A DNA stretch of 27,362 nucleotides from a virus. The translations under genes and the position numbers were made by a program. Of the stretch, positions 6,485-15,218 are shown one piece after another. Under the pieces are notes generated by a model that was not told where the DNA came from, ran no database searches, and saw only the letters and a program-made list of their open reading frames with translations. Location: the IMG/VR virus record IMGVR_UViG_3300010233_000067, positions 14,268 through 41,629 of that record. One strand, written 5' to 3'. Each line of letters opens with the position of its first letter. Positions within the stretch are counted from its first letter, which is position 1.

Positions 6485-9400
6485 GTGGGTGCTACACTTA
6501 CTACCCTTAAGAACTCTCTGAATGCGGGCGAGCTTGCTCCCGGTATCTGGGCCCGCCAGGACCTGGATAAGTACGCCCATGGCTGTTCCACGGCTCGCAA
6601 CTTTTTTTCCAACTACAGAGGGGGTATGTCCTCCAGGGCAGGTCTCGCCTATGTCGGGACTTGTAAGCAGCAATACCCGATTCCTCCCCGTGACATTCCG
6701 TTCCAGTTCTCTTTGAACCAGGGCTACGTCCTTGAGTTCGGTGAACTCTATATGCGTGTCAAGTTCCAGGGAGCGTATGTCGTAGAGAATGAGATGATTA
6801 TCACCAGTATTTCTCCGTCTGGTGTATTCACTATCTCTGGTTCTGACGGGTATTCCGTGGGTGATTGGGTCTTCATCAGGACTAATCCTAACGATCCGTT
6901 CAACGACCAGACCTGGATAATAAACACTACTCCTACTGCAGGGACATTTACGGTCACTGATCTCTTCGGCGTACCTCAGACTTCTTTCACTAGTACGTTC
7001 TTCGCAGGTTCGGCCTCAAGGGTGTATACCGCTGTATCTCCGTATCATGCCGTCGATCTCCCGTACCTGAAGTACACCCAATCTGCAGACGTCATGACTC
7101 TGACGTGTGTCAACACGAGTAGTAATACAGAGTACTCCCCGTACTCTCTTGCACGTATCAGTAATACAGACTGGACGTTTACTCCTGATACCTTTGCCAG
7201 TAGCATCTCTGCTCCGACGAGCCTTACTGCCGTGGCTCAATCTTCTGGAACTGTAACTACCTGGTATAGCTATGTCGTAACAGCGGTAGATAACGCCACC
7301 GGTGAGGAAAGTAACCCAAGTACTCCTGTCAATATTCAGAACGTAGATATCTCGATCAATCTAGGAAGTAATACTCTGACCTGGGCTGAGGTATCTGGTG
7401 CCAGTAGTTATAACGTCTATGCCTCGGTTCCAAGTTATACCGTAAATGTTCCTGTATCCAGTCTCTATGGCTACGTCGGGACTGCCCTTGGTCCGTCATT
7501 CACGGACACTAACGTTACACCTGATTTCACCCAGGTCCCTCCGACACACACAGATCCATTCGCCAGAGGCACGGTATCAGAAGTCAACGTCACGGCTGGT
7601 GGCAACGGGGATTACTCACAGCAGACTATTGGTTGGTCGGTTACTACAAGTACAGGCTCTGGCTTCGCCGGGACTCCCGTAGTCAACAATGGCGATCTGG
7701 CTGGATTCGTAATCACTGATCCCGGCAAGAATTACCAGCCTGGTGACACGATTGCGTTTACAGACTCAGGTGGTGGTCTAGCGACTGGTCACTTCACGAT
7801 TACATCACTTCCTGGTAACGGCCAGACATTTACATTAAACACTGTGGTGATTTCATTCTCTGACGTTCCTGTCTTAGGGCCTGATCCTAACGTCATCCTC
7901 GTACCCATCGAGGCGAATACGACACTGACTGCCCAGTCCGTGGCTAACTATCTCAACGCCCAGACGTCGGTGTCTTTGTCACTCTCAGTAGCCCAGTACA
8001 CTTCTTCAGGTAACGAAGTCTTTATTACGTATAAGACTCCTGGAACAGTCGGCAACAGTTATACTATGGGGACGGGTTCTGCTCCGGTGACTATCTCTGG
8101 CGCTACATTGACAGGCGGTGGTACGATGGGATCGGGCGCTACAGCTACATTGAGTATCTCCCCTGAGTCTGGGACTTATCCTGCCGTGGCTGCGTATTAC
8201 CAACAACGCCGTGTCTACGGCAGTAGCCTTAATAATCCTGATACGTACTGGATGACCCAACCAGGTCTCTTTAGTAACATGGACTCAAGTATTCCTGTCA
8301 CCGACGCCGACGCAATTACTGGTACTCCGTGGGCCCAACAGGTCAACGGGATACAATTCCTTGTTCCTATGCCTGGCGGTCTCGTAGTTCTGACAGGTAA
8401 AGGCGCTTGGCAACTCAACGGTGGTGGTACTGCGGCTCTGACTCCTAGCAACCAGGTAGCGACCCCTCAGGCGTATAACGGCTGTAACGGCCTTGTCCCT
8501 CCGATCACGGTGAATTACGACATCCTTTACGTTCAGGCTAAGGGAAGTATCTTCCGAGATCTGGCGTATAACTTCTTCACGAATATCTACACAGGTACTG
8601 ATCTGACGACTCTATCGAGTCATCTATTCACCGACTATTCGATGGTTCAGGCCGCTTATGCCGAGGAGCCTTATAAGCTCGTCTGGGTCGTCCGTAACGA
8701 CGGAACTCTTCTCTGCCTGACTTACCTGAAGGAACAAGAAGTCTCTTCATGGTCTCGCCATGACACGAATGGTCTCTTCATAGGTGTAGTTTCTATCACA
8801 GAACCACCCGTCGATGCCGTTTATGTCATCACCCAGAGATACGTCCAGGGTGGTTGGAGGTATTATTCCGAGAGAATGGATGACAGGACTTGGAACGACG
8901 TCGAAGACGCGTATTGCGTCGACGCAGGCCTGGCTTCCGGTATGGCTACGTTTCCTTATACTCTGACGGTGACTGGTGGTTATAAACTAGGTGACACTGT
9001 GGCGTTATCAGCCACGGGAAATAGTTTCACCGGTGCCCAGATAGGAAGTATCCTTAGGGTCGGTGGCGGTAAGATACAGATCACCGGAATCAACACCGGG
9101 ATGTCGGCGACTGGAACCGTGACCCAGACTATAACAAGCATAGTCCCGAATGATCCGAGTAACACAGTAGAACCTGCAACGGCAGGGACATGGTCTATCT
9201 CTCCTGTCATCACCCAGGTTACTAATCTGAATCATCTCAACGGATTGACGGTGACTGGTTTGGCGGATGGTTCGGTGATACCTCCACAGGTCGTAGTGAA
9301 TAACACAGTGACACTTCCTAATCCTGCGTCACAGGTTCTTATCGGCCTGCCGTTCACGGCACAGGTCCAGACGGTGTATTGGGACCACGAGAGCCAACAA

Positions 9401-9727
9401 GGCACTGCCCAGAATAGATTCAAGAATATCACAGCCGCTGGTGTCCGTGTCGAGTCATCCAGAGGTATCCAAGTCGGTGCAGACCAACCCGACAGCAGCA
9501 CCCTTCAGAATTATCCCCAGACGACTTGGACGGATATGAATGAAATCAAGGAGAGGACTAATCAAGTCTTTGCTGGATCGGCCGTACCTTTGTTTACCGG
9601 AGATTTCTATAAAACAGTAACCAGTGGCTGGAATCTAAAAGGTCAAGTAGCTATCCAACAAGTCTATCCCCTGCCTGCCAATATCCTTGGTATTATCTTT
9701 TACGTCACAGAAGGCTCAGACAAGTGA
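6485..9727 (+). CDS. Tail nozzle-like protein with inserted Fn3-like domain
   Basis: A 1080-residue virion protein; start GTG at 6485, three bases after the preceding stop. Residues 1-100 carry the diagnostic opening of podovirus nozzle/tail tube proteins: a KNSLNAGELAPGIWAR segment, a DLDKYAHGCSTARNF helix and a GGMSSRAGL turn. Residues 242-350 look like a fibronectin type III fold (APTSLTAVAQ, TWYSYVVTAVDNATGEESNPS, TWAEVSGASSYNVYA). Residues 360-565 are Gly/Thr-rich strands. The conserved core resumes at 566-815 with AYYQQRRVYGSSLNNPDTYW, VLTGKGAWQL, DLTTLSSHLFTDYS, a WVVRNDG strand and YYSERMDDRTW. The end (820-1080) is again beta-rich and closes the tail tip. It overlaps the next gene by 4 bases (GTGA). 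Confidence 0.8.
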   Translation: MGATLTTLKNSLNAGELAPGIWARQDLDKYAHGCSTARNFFSNYRGGMSSRAGLAYVGTCKQQYPIPPRDIPFQFSLNQGYVLEFGELYMRVKFQGAYVVENEMIITSISPSGVFTISGSDGYSVGDWVFIRTNPNDPFNDQTWIINTTPTAGTFTVTDLFGVPQTSFTSTFFAGSASRVYTAVSPYHAVDLPYLKYTQSADVMTLTCVNTSSNTEYSPYSLARISNTDWTFTPDTFASSISAPTSLTAVAQSSGTVTTWYSYVVTAVDNATGEESNPSTPVNIQNVDISINLGSNTLTWAEVSGASSYNVYASVPSYTVNVPVSSLYGYVGTALGPSFTDTNVTPDFTQVPPTHTDPFARGTVSEVNVTAGGNGDYSQQTIGWSVTTSTGSGFAGTPVVNNGDLAGFVITDPGKNYQPGDTIAFTDSGGGLATGHFTITSLPGNGQTFTLNTVVISFSDVPVLGPDPNVILVPIEANTTLTAQSVANYLNAQTSVSLSLSVAQYTSSGNEVFITYKTPGTVGNSYTMGTGSAPVTISGATLTGGGTMGSGATATLSISPESGTYPAVAAYYQQRRVYGSSLNNPDTYWMTQPGLFSNMDSSIPVTDADAITGTPWAQQVNGIQFLVPMPGGLVVLTGKGAWQLNGGGTAALTPSNQVATPQAYNGCNGLVPPITVNYDILYVQAKGSIFRDLAYNFFTNIYTGTDLTTLSSHLFTDYSMVQAAYAEEPYKLVWVVRNDGTLLCLTYLKEQEVSSWSRHDTNGLFIGVVSITEPPVDAVYVITQRYVQGGWRYYSERMDDRTWNDVEDAYCVDAGLASGMATFPYTLTVTGGYKLGDTVALSATGNSFTGAQIGSILRVGGGKIQITGINTGMSATGTVTQTITSIVPNDPSNTVEPATAGTWSISPVITQVTNLNHLNGLTVTGLADGSVIPPQVVVNNTVTLPNPASQVLIGLPFTAQVQTVYWDHESQQGTAQNRFKNITAAGVRVESSRGIQVGADQPDSSTLQNYPQTTWTDMNEIKERTNQVFAGSAVPLFTGDFYKTVTSGWNLKGQVAIQQVYPLPANILGIIFYVTEGSDK

Positions 9728-10176
9728 TTACCCTTGTCCCGTCTGAACTGAAACACGTCCGTGAACTCTCTAGGAGTATGCGTGAGAACGACAAAAAAGA
9801 GGCTAGAGCCCTTGGATTGATCCCACACCATGCCCTGTTTTATGCGTATAAGCACGCCTGCTTCAGAAGAACGGCATTGGTTGACGGGAGGGTGGCGGCG
9901 ATGTGGGGCGTCGTAGGAACTCCTCTGGGTCTTGTGGGTCAGCCCTACCTGATCACCGGGACTGAGTGTGACGGTGTCTCCCCGATTGCTTTCGCTAAGG
10001 TTTATCTCAAAGAACTTCAGGCGATGGCCAGGATATTTCCTATCTTAGAGAACTACGTCGATGCCGAATACACGGGAGCCGTAGGGATGCTCGAGCTCGC
10101 AGGTTTCAACCTGACTGAGGAAACGACCTTCCATGGTCATAGATTCTATAAATTCACGATGAAGACGGGTATATAA
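9724..10176 (+). CDS. T7 gp13-like internal virion / GNAT-fold protein
   Basis: A 150-residue protein with a GTG start overlapping the nozzle stop. It resembles the T7 gp13 (internal virion protein A) family, which has an acetyltransferase-like (GNAT) fold: an N-terminal ELKHVRELSRSMRENDKKEARAL-type helix, a central strand pair with TALVDGRVAAMWGV, a LGLVGQPYLITGTE strand, a helix, and a late YVDAEYTGAVGMLELAGF segment as in GNAT C-termini. T7 gp13 is needed for making functional virions, though it is not retained in quantity. Whether this one acetylates anything is unknown. The clear acetyl-CoA P-loop Q/RxxGxG/A is not evident, so a non-enzymatic role is possible. Confidence 0.72.
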   Translation: MITLVPSELKHVRELSRSMRENDKKEARALGLIPHHALFYAYKHACFRRTALVDGRVAAMWGVVGTPLGLVGQPYLITGTECDGVSPIAFAKVYLKELQAMARIFPILENYVDAEYTGAVGMLELAGFNLTEETTFHGHRFYKFTMKTGI

Positions 10177-10177
10177 T

Positions 10178-10879
10178 ATGGCATTTATCGCCCCTGCTCT
10201 TGCTTTACTAGGTTCTGCTGCTGCCCCGGCAGGAGCTGCCGCTGCTGATATAGGATTCACGGGTGCCTCGGGTGCCGCTCTATCGGCAGGTGCTCTTTCG
10301 GCGGCTACTCCAGCCCTTGGGGCGACTGCTGCAGCCTCGTCCTTCCTTCCGGTACTAGGATACGCCAGCACGGGTCTTAACGCCCTAGGGGGCGCTGTAG
10401 GAGCTCTGGGAGCAATCCAGACTGCACAGGCCCAGGCAGGGGCGGCTAAAGAGAATGCCGCTATTGCTACTATCAACCAGAATCAGGCGACAGAGAATGC
10501 CACACTAGCCAGTGAGGCGGGTTCTGCCCAGGCAGGTATCCAGTCCCAAAAGGCTCGTGCCCAAGTCGGTTCGATTATAGCCAACCAAGCCGCCGGTGGT
10601 ATCGACGTCAACACAGGCTCGGCTAAAGATACACAGCTTTCAGAGAGAGACGTCGGTGAACTAGACGCCCTACAGGTCAGAAGCAATGCCACGAAGGAAG
10701 CCTACGGCTACCAGACCCAGGCGACGTCTTTTGGTGACCAGGCGGCTCTTGATACCACAGAAGCCAAGAACGCCCAGACGGCAGGTAATCTAAACGCCGC
10801 CAGTACCTTCCTGGGTGGACTCGGCTCTGCCGGTAGCACGTATGCGAAGTATCAACTCTCTGGCGGATTCGGGTACTAA
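10178..10879 (+). CDS. Ala-rich ejection protein, T7 gp14-like
   Basis: A 233-residue protein in the place of the T7 gene 14 (internal virion protein B), whose product forms the outer-membrane part of the ejection channel. The first ~85 residues are rich in Ala, Gly and Ser with hydrophobic runs. Residues 85-200 form a long Gln/Ala helix with AQAQAGAAKENAAIATINQN and a central IIANQAAGGIDVNTGSAKDT turn, a recurrent pattern in gp14-like proteins (helix, Gly-Val/Ile-Asp-x-x-Ser turn, helix). The Gly-rich end reads SGGFGY. The call is from composition, this turn motif and gene order. Confidence 0.7.
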   Translation: MAFIAPALALLGSAAAPAGAAAADIGFTGASGAALSAGALSAATPALGATAAASSFLPVLGYASTGLNALGGAVGALGAIQTAQAQAGAAKENAAIATINQNQATENATLASEAGSAQAGIQSQKARAQVGSIIANQAAGGIDVNTGSAKDTQLSERDVGELDALQVRSNATKEAYGYQTQATSFGDQAALDTTEAKNAQTAGNLNAASTFLGGLGSAGSTYAKYQLSGGFGY

Positions 10880-10918
10880 ATGGCACGAACTGCACTTAAA
10901 ACCAGAGAGGTCGCTTGA
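10880..10918 (+). other. 12-codon bridging minicistron
   Basis: ATG 10880 directly follows the TAA of the gp14-like gene, and the frame ends in TGA 10916-10918, which shares its A with the ATG of the next gene. It encodes MARTALKTREVA and contains the next gene's ribosome site (AGAGAGG, 10904-10910). It probably serves translational coupling rather than making a functional peptide. Confidence 0.35.
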
Positions 10919-13263
10919 TGGCTGGTCCTGCTCCAAGAGATACGTACAACCCGACTCAATCCGTAGAACCACAGACCAGCACCCCGAATGACTATCTAAA
11001 CGTCAGGGCGACTCCTCAGGACTTCGGTGCCCAGGTCGGGCAGGCGACGGAAGGTCTCGGTAAGACTACAGAAGCCGTGGGTACAGAGGCAGGTAATGCC
11101 GGTGTGGCTTACCAGGGTATGCTTAACGAACACGCAGCCAACCAGGCAGAACTCGCCCTCGCTACAGACGGCGGTGAGGTGTATAATAAGTATAAGAGTC
11201 TCGCCGGCCTGGATGCAGCCAACGCCCGTCCTCAGGCTATCCAAGACTATCTAGCCGTAAACGACAAGATCAGGAACTCCCTTGGTAATCCGGCGGCCCA
11301 GCGTGCCTACGACCAGATGGCTTCCCGGAGGATCTCGTTCACCGTCCAGGACATGAACGGCTACGCTGCAGAACAGACCCAGAAGGCATTCAAGACTGGT
11401 AATCAAGCCAGCCAGGCTCTTGCGATAGACACGGCCAGCAGATATTCAGTCGCTACCGATCCGAAGCAGTTCGGGACTCTTTCTACAGGCCCGGTGATCT
11501 TCACGACTAATACAGATTTCACCGCCCCTGGTTGGGGTAAGTACCAGACGCTGCCAGTCAGCACAGACAAGACTACCGGCAGGTTGCAGTTCGATACGAG
11601 TACGGATCAAGGGAAAGTAGCTCAGGCTGACTACGACAACACGTTGAATGTCGCCCTAGGCAAGGCGTATTCTAATGCCGCGATCTCTATCGCCATCGAT
11701 CCCGATCATGGTAACTACACGAATGCCATGAACTTCGTCCTACAGAACAAGGACAAGATGCCTAGTGCTACGTTCAACGAACTCTCCCAGAGACTAGATC
11801 CGATGTATCGGTCGGAACAAACTCGGATCATAGCGACTAACGTCATCGCCGGAGGACATGCCGCCTATCTCAACGGACAGATCGGGCCGAGTACTCCTGA
11901 CACCCTGACGAATATCTTCCTGAATCAAGAATCCGGTAACGGAGCCACGAGTACGAACATCGGACAGATCCAACCCGGTACATGGTCACAGTTCGCAAGA
12001 CCCGGTGAAGATATCAACAACCCGAATGACAACCGTGCAGTCACCCAGAGGATACTAAGTAAGTATAACTCCGACTACCAGGGCGACGTCTCTCGTATGG
12101 CCGTGGCTTACTTCTCGGGTCCGGGTAACGTCGCTCCACCTGGTTCGGCAACGCCATGGATTCAAGACAGAACAGATAAGACCGGTAAGTCTGTATCCAG
12201 CTATGTCTCAGACATCAATTCCAAGGCTGGTAGTACGGGTAATCTAGTAGACTACCTGGGTATGCACGAGGCAGATTACGCCCTCCAGGCCCGGAAGGAC
12301 GCCGCAGATCACGGCTTCGATATCACTGTCCAAGACGCAGCAGCCGAGAGGGTCCATACCCAGATCGCCGAAGCGAGGTCGTATCAGCAGAGTGAAGCCC
12401 GTGCTCTACGTGATAACTTCGTCAAGATGGTTACAGACGACAAGCATCCTATTACTTCTGAAGCCGCACTGGATTACAACCAAGACCCGAAGGTGAAACA
12501 GGACTGGATAAACTACCAAGCCCTTGATCCCTGGGGTGCGTCTGCCATCAAGTCAAGAATCAACCAGCAGGCTAGAGGTTTATCCAAAGTCTACGGTACA
12601 GACTTTTATTCCCACTACGCCGATGTACTGGACGGTAAAGTAAAGCCCGACGATCTCCAGAGCTACTTCGGTGGAGACAACGCCCCAATCTCTGCGTCTG
12701 GGACTGCGATCTTAGACAAGGCTTATGCCAACATGCAGACCCCTCAGGGACAGGCGTTTGCCCACGCAGAGAGACAATTCCTTGACAGTGTCGAAGGACA
12801 GGTCACTGGAAGTAAAGTCTTTCCAGGTATCAATCCGGCTATCCTTAAGGGTGCATTCGATAAGCAATTGATGGAACTGATCCCTCAGATTGAAGCCAAG
12901 AGAGCCGATCTTACCAGCCAAGGCAAGAATCCTGCTGATATGTTTGATCCGAATAACAAGACGGATTACGTCGGTAAGAATGTCCGTCCTGTAGATCTCG
13001 ACAAAGCCATCAAGGCGATGGTTACATCAAGTATGTCCAGGACTTCTTCCTCAACCACTGCGGCTACGTCTACCCAGCCTCAGGCTCAATCTCAAGCCCC
13101 TCAAACTACTCAGGCCCCTGAGACATATAAGACTATAGACGACGTCGGTCGTGCCTGGCAGGCAGGTAAGTTTGGCAAAGGTCCGGCTGCAGAAGCCAAG
13201 GCTTACAAAATCATTCAAGATCAGTTCGGCGGTTTCGCCCCTGGAATCCCTAAACCCCAGTAG
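10918..13263 (+). CDS. Ejection protein with lytic transglycosylase domain
   Basis: A 781-residue virion protein that would be injected to open peptidoglycan, as T7 gp16 does. The start at ATG 10918 is preferred over the in-frame TTG one codon earlier because AGAGAGG ends seven bases upstream and the ATG overlaps the bridging TGA. A goose-lysozyme/SLT-type transglycosylase domain lies about residues 325-440: catalytic Glu338 in FLNQESGNG, then NIGQIQP (about 347-353) and VAYFSGPGNV (about 396-405), equivalent to the AYNxGPG motif. The N-terminal 320 residues are helical and Gln/Ala-rich. The C-terminal half is helical with a Ser/Thr/Gln linker (about 705-735). No signal peptide, as expected for a packaged protein. 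Confidence 0.85.
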   Translation: MAGPAPRDTYNPTQSVEPQTSTPNDYLNVRATPQDFGAQVGQATEGLGKTTEAVGTEAGNAGVAYQGMLNEHAANQAELALATDGGEVYNKYKSLAGLDAANARPQAIQDYLAVNDKIRNSLGNPAAQRAYDQMASRRISFTVQDMNGYAAEQTQKAFKTGNQASQALAIDTASRYSVATDPKQFGTLSTGPVIFTTNTDFTAPGWGKYQTLPVSTDKTTGRLQFDTSTDQGKVAQADYDNTLNVALGKAYSNAAISIAIDPDHGNYTNAMNFVLQNKDKMPSATFNELSQRLDPMYRSEQTRIIATNVIAGGHAAYLNGQIGPSTPDTLTNIFLNQESGNGATSTNIGQIQPGTWSQFARPGEDINNPNDNRAVTQRILSKYNSDYQGDVSRMAVAYFSGPGNVAPPGSATPWIQDRTDKTGKSVSSYVSDINSKAGSTGNLVDYLGMHEADYALQARKDAADHGFDITVQDAAAERVHTQIAEARSYQQSEARALRDNFVKMVTDDKHPITSEAALDYNQDPKVKQDWINYQALDPWGASAIKSRINQQARGLSKVYGTDFYSHYADVLDGKVKPDDLQSYFGGDNAPISASGTAILDKAYANMQTPQGQAFAHAERQFLDSVEGQVTGSKVFPGINPAILKGAFDKQLMELIPQIEAKRADLTSQGKNPADMFDPNNKTDYVGKNVRPVDLDKAIKAMVTSSMSRTSSSTTAATSTQPQAQSQAPQTTQAPETYKTIDDVGRAWQAGKFGKGPAAEAKAYKIIQDQFGGFAPGIPKPQ

Positions 13264-13296
13264 ATGTATAACGTCGTAACGGAATTTCATTCCTGA
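13264..13296 (+). other. 10-codon bridging minicistron
   Basis: ATG 13264 abuts the TAG of the transglycosylase gene. The frame ends at TGA 13294-13296, whose A starts the next ATG. It encodes MYNVVTEFHS. The following gene has only a weak, distant ribosome site (ACGGAA, 13280-13285 region), so translation coupling through this tiny frame may matter. Confidence 0.35.
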
Positions 13297-15218
13297 TGCC
13301 AAGTAATATAGATCAAGAAACCTTTGCTAACCAGTACCGTCCTGATGTTACGCAGGAAGATTTTGCTAATAAATTCAGACCAGACGAATCCAGTGGTGTC
13401 AATCAGTGGAATATAGACGCCTATACTAATATGGCTCCTCCTGATGTCGATAAAATGGTATCGAATATACATCAGGCGTATGTCCAAAAAGGTCCATTCA
13501 CAGGGAGTGTCTCAGACCAACTCTTTAATCAAGGACCAATAGGCCGTATCATGTCCGCCTTTGGTCAGAATTTCAAAGACAGTTGGGACGGATCTGGTGA
13601 AAGTAACTATCAGATTGAACTTGAAAAAGAAGCCAAGGAACATGACGTCAATCTACTGACGGCCATCAGGAATGCAGTAAACAAACCTGCTGCTGCTGCC
13701 TTAGACTTTATTTCGAAGGCTCCATATGCCGCTATGGCTGGTGTTTCGGGTGCAGTAGAGCAGTCTGCCGAAGAACTTAATAAGACCGGGCAAGTCTTCT
13801 ATAACGATCCGAATTCAGCTATTCTGGGAAAAGCTCTTGGTTATCCCTTATTGGCTGGCGCTGAAATCTTGTCAGGCTATGCCCACGGTGCGGGTATGGA
13901 AGGTGGTATCGAAGACCCGATTCATCAAGTCGATCACGTCCAGCAGATACTAGAAGCCCGTTCGAAGGGCCAAGTAGGTGAAGGCGAGGCCGGTTTCTTT
14001 AAAGTCAAAGAACCATCTCCTGAAGATATCGAAGCAAGACAGAACGCAGCCCACTTAGCCGGAATCGACATGAGTCCTCCAGAAGAGGCTCCGAAGTTTG
14101 TTCCTACCGTGGATGAACTTGCTGCCCAGATGGACCCAGATACATTTAATAAATTAAACCATCTGACTGATGTTCAAGAAAATCTTCGTAGCAGTCGTGA
14201 CAGTCTTATGGCGCAGGTCAAGGACAGCACTGATCCTCAGTATCTGTATAAAGATCAACAGAGAATCAAAAGCCAGCTCGAAGACATTCCGACTCGTCTA
14301 CAAGAAATAGACGAACAGTTACGAGACTTAATTCCCGATGTAAACTCTGCCCGTGAAAGGTCAGAAGAACTCCTGAATTCCCAGAGTCCTGAAGGCGACG
14401 CGTATAGGAATCTAGTCCAGGCCCAGGCATTCGAGAAAGCTCTGGCTGCACAACCAGTAAAGGCCAAGGCAGAAGAGACTCTTCGTCTTGCTAACGACCT
14501 CAAAGAAGTCAGTCAACCTGATGCTAAGCCTGGTACTACAGGAACAGACACCAAGACGAATCCTCAAGCCACAGATACATCTCCCGCAGGTACATCTAAG
14601 ACTACTATTACTAAAACCAAGAAACAGCCAGAAGTCAAACTCTCTCCCGAAGCTGTATCAGGGATGAGTACACTTAAGAAAGTCCAAGGTACTGGTGAAA
14701 AGACTCCGTTATCATTAAACCAAAGACTCGAAATCGACTCTGTCTTAAAGGGTTGGAAGTCTGAAGTCGGTGAAGTCCCACAGGAAGAAGCCCTGAAGAC
14801 TGAGCAACAGCTGACAGAAGCCCAAAGATTGGCTGATGACAGTCTACCGACTGCTACAAGAGTCGCTATGGGCGATGCCGAAGTTCCTGAAGGCTATAAC
14901 GTACACCCAGAAGCAGTTCTTAGGATACTTAAGAAAAGAGCCGAGGATACTGGAGACGTTGCTTTAGGCCTGAAACTTGCAGACACTAGACTGGCGGGTG
15001 AGGCCCGTACGATGGGTCAGAGGTTGAACTTACTCCGTGGGATATATGACATCGATCCCGTGGGTATCATCCAAGATCTGAATAATTCTTGGAAAGACGT
15101 CGCTAGCAAAAAGATAGCTGACACAGTGAAAGACATCAAAAAAGAAGTAGATGACGCCATGGCGACGTTCGCGCCCGATCTCAAGGCTTTTGCCGAATCC
15201 ATAAAGTGTGATTACTGA
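13296..15218 (+). CDS. Large internal virion (ejection) protein, first part
   Basis: A 640-residue helical, hydrophilic protein between the transglycosylase gene and a second large internal protein. Residues 7-32 are two tandem 13-residue units (QETFANQYRPDVT and QEDFANKFRPDES). Residues ~115-205 contain short hydrophobic stretches (AAAALDFISKAPYAAMAGVSGAV, read as an amphipathic or membrane-active segment). Residues ~300-410 are a likely coiled coil rich in Glu, Arg and Gln. A Thr/Lys-rich linker (~425-465) leads to a helical C-terminal region ending KLADTRLAGEARTMGQRL. This architecture fits proteins carried inside the capsid. Gene order gives the ejection role; no enzyme motif was seen. 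It overlaps the next gene by one base (TGATG). Confidence 0.68.
   Translation: MPSNIDQETFANQYRPDVTQEDFANKFRPDESSGVNQWNIDAYTNMAPPDVDKMVSNIHQAYVQKGPFTGSVSDQLFNQGPIGRIMSAFGQNFKDSWDGSGESNYQIELEKEAKEHDVNLLTAIRNAVNKPAAAALDFISKAPYAAMAGVSGAVEQSAEELNKTGQVFYNDPNSAILGKALGYPLLAGAEILSGYAHGAGMEGGIEDPIHQVDHVQQILEARSKGQVGEGEAGFFKVKEPSPEDIEARQNAAHLAGIDMSPPEEAPKFVPTVDELAAQMDPDTFNKLNHLTDVQENLRSSRDSLMAQVKDSTDPQYLYKDQQRIKSQLEDIPTRLQEIDEQLRDLIPDVNSARERSEELLNSQSPEGDAYRNLVQAQAFEKALAAQPVKAKAEETLRLANDLKEVSQPDAKPGTTGTDTKTNPQATDTSPAGTSKTTITKTKKQPEVKLSPEAVSGMSTLKKVQGTGEKTPLSLNQRLEIDSVLKGWKSEVGEVPQEEALKTEQQLTEAQRLADDSLPTATRVAMGDAEVPEGYNVHPEAVLRILKKRAEDTGDVALGLKLADTRLAGEARTMGQRLNLLRGIYDIDPVGIIQDLNNSWKDVASKKIADTVKDIKKEVDDAMATFAPDLKAFAESIKCDY
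13314..13391 (+). repeat. Two tandem 13-residue coding units
   Basis: Residues 7-19 and 20-32 of the internal virion protein align without gaps, sharing Q-E, F-A-N and R-P-D positions. The DNA copies differ in many third positions, so selection is keeping the peptide pattern. Confidence 0.75.

Noticed and set aside
15120-15150. A-run CAAAAAAG as a possible -1 frameshift site near the junction of the two large ejection genes
   Set aside because: The zero frame reads atc-aaa-aaa-gaa, so codons do not fit the X-XXY-YYZ slippery register, and the next gene has its own ATG at TGATG.
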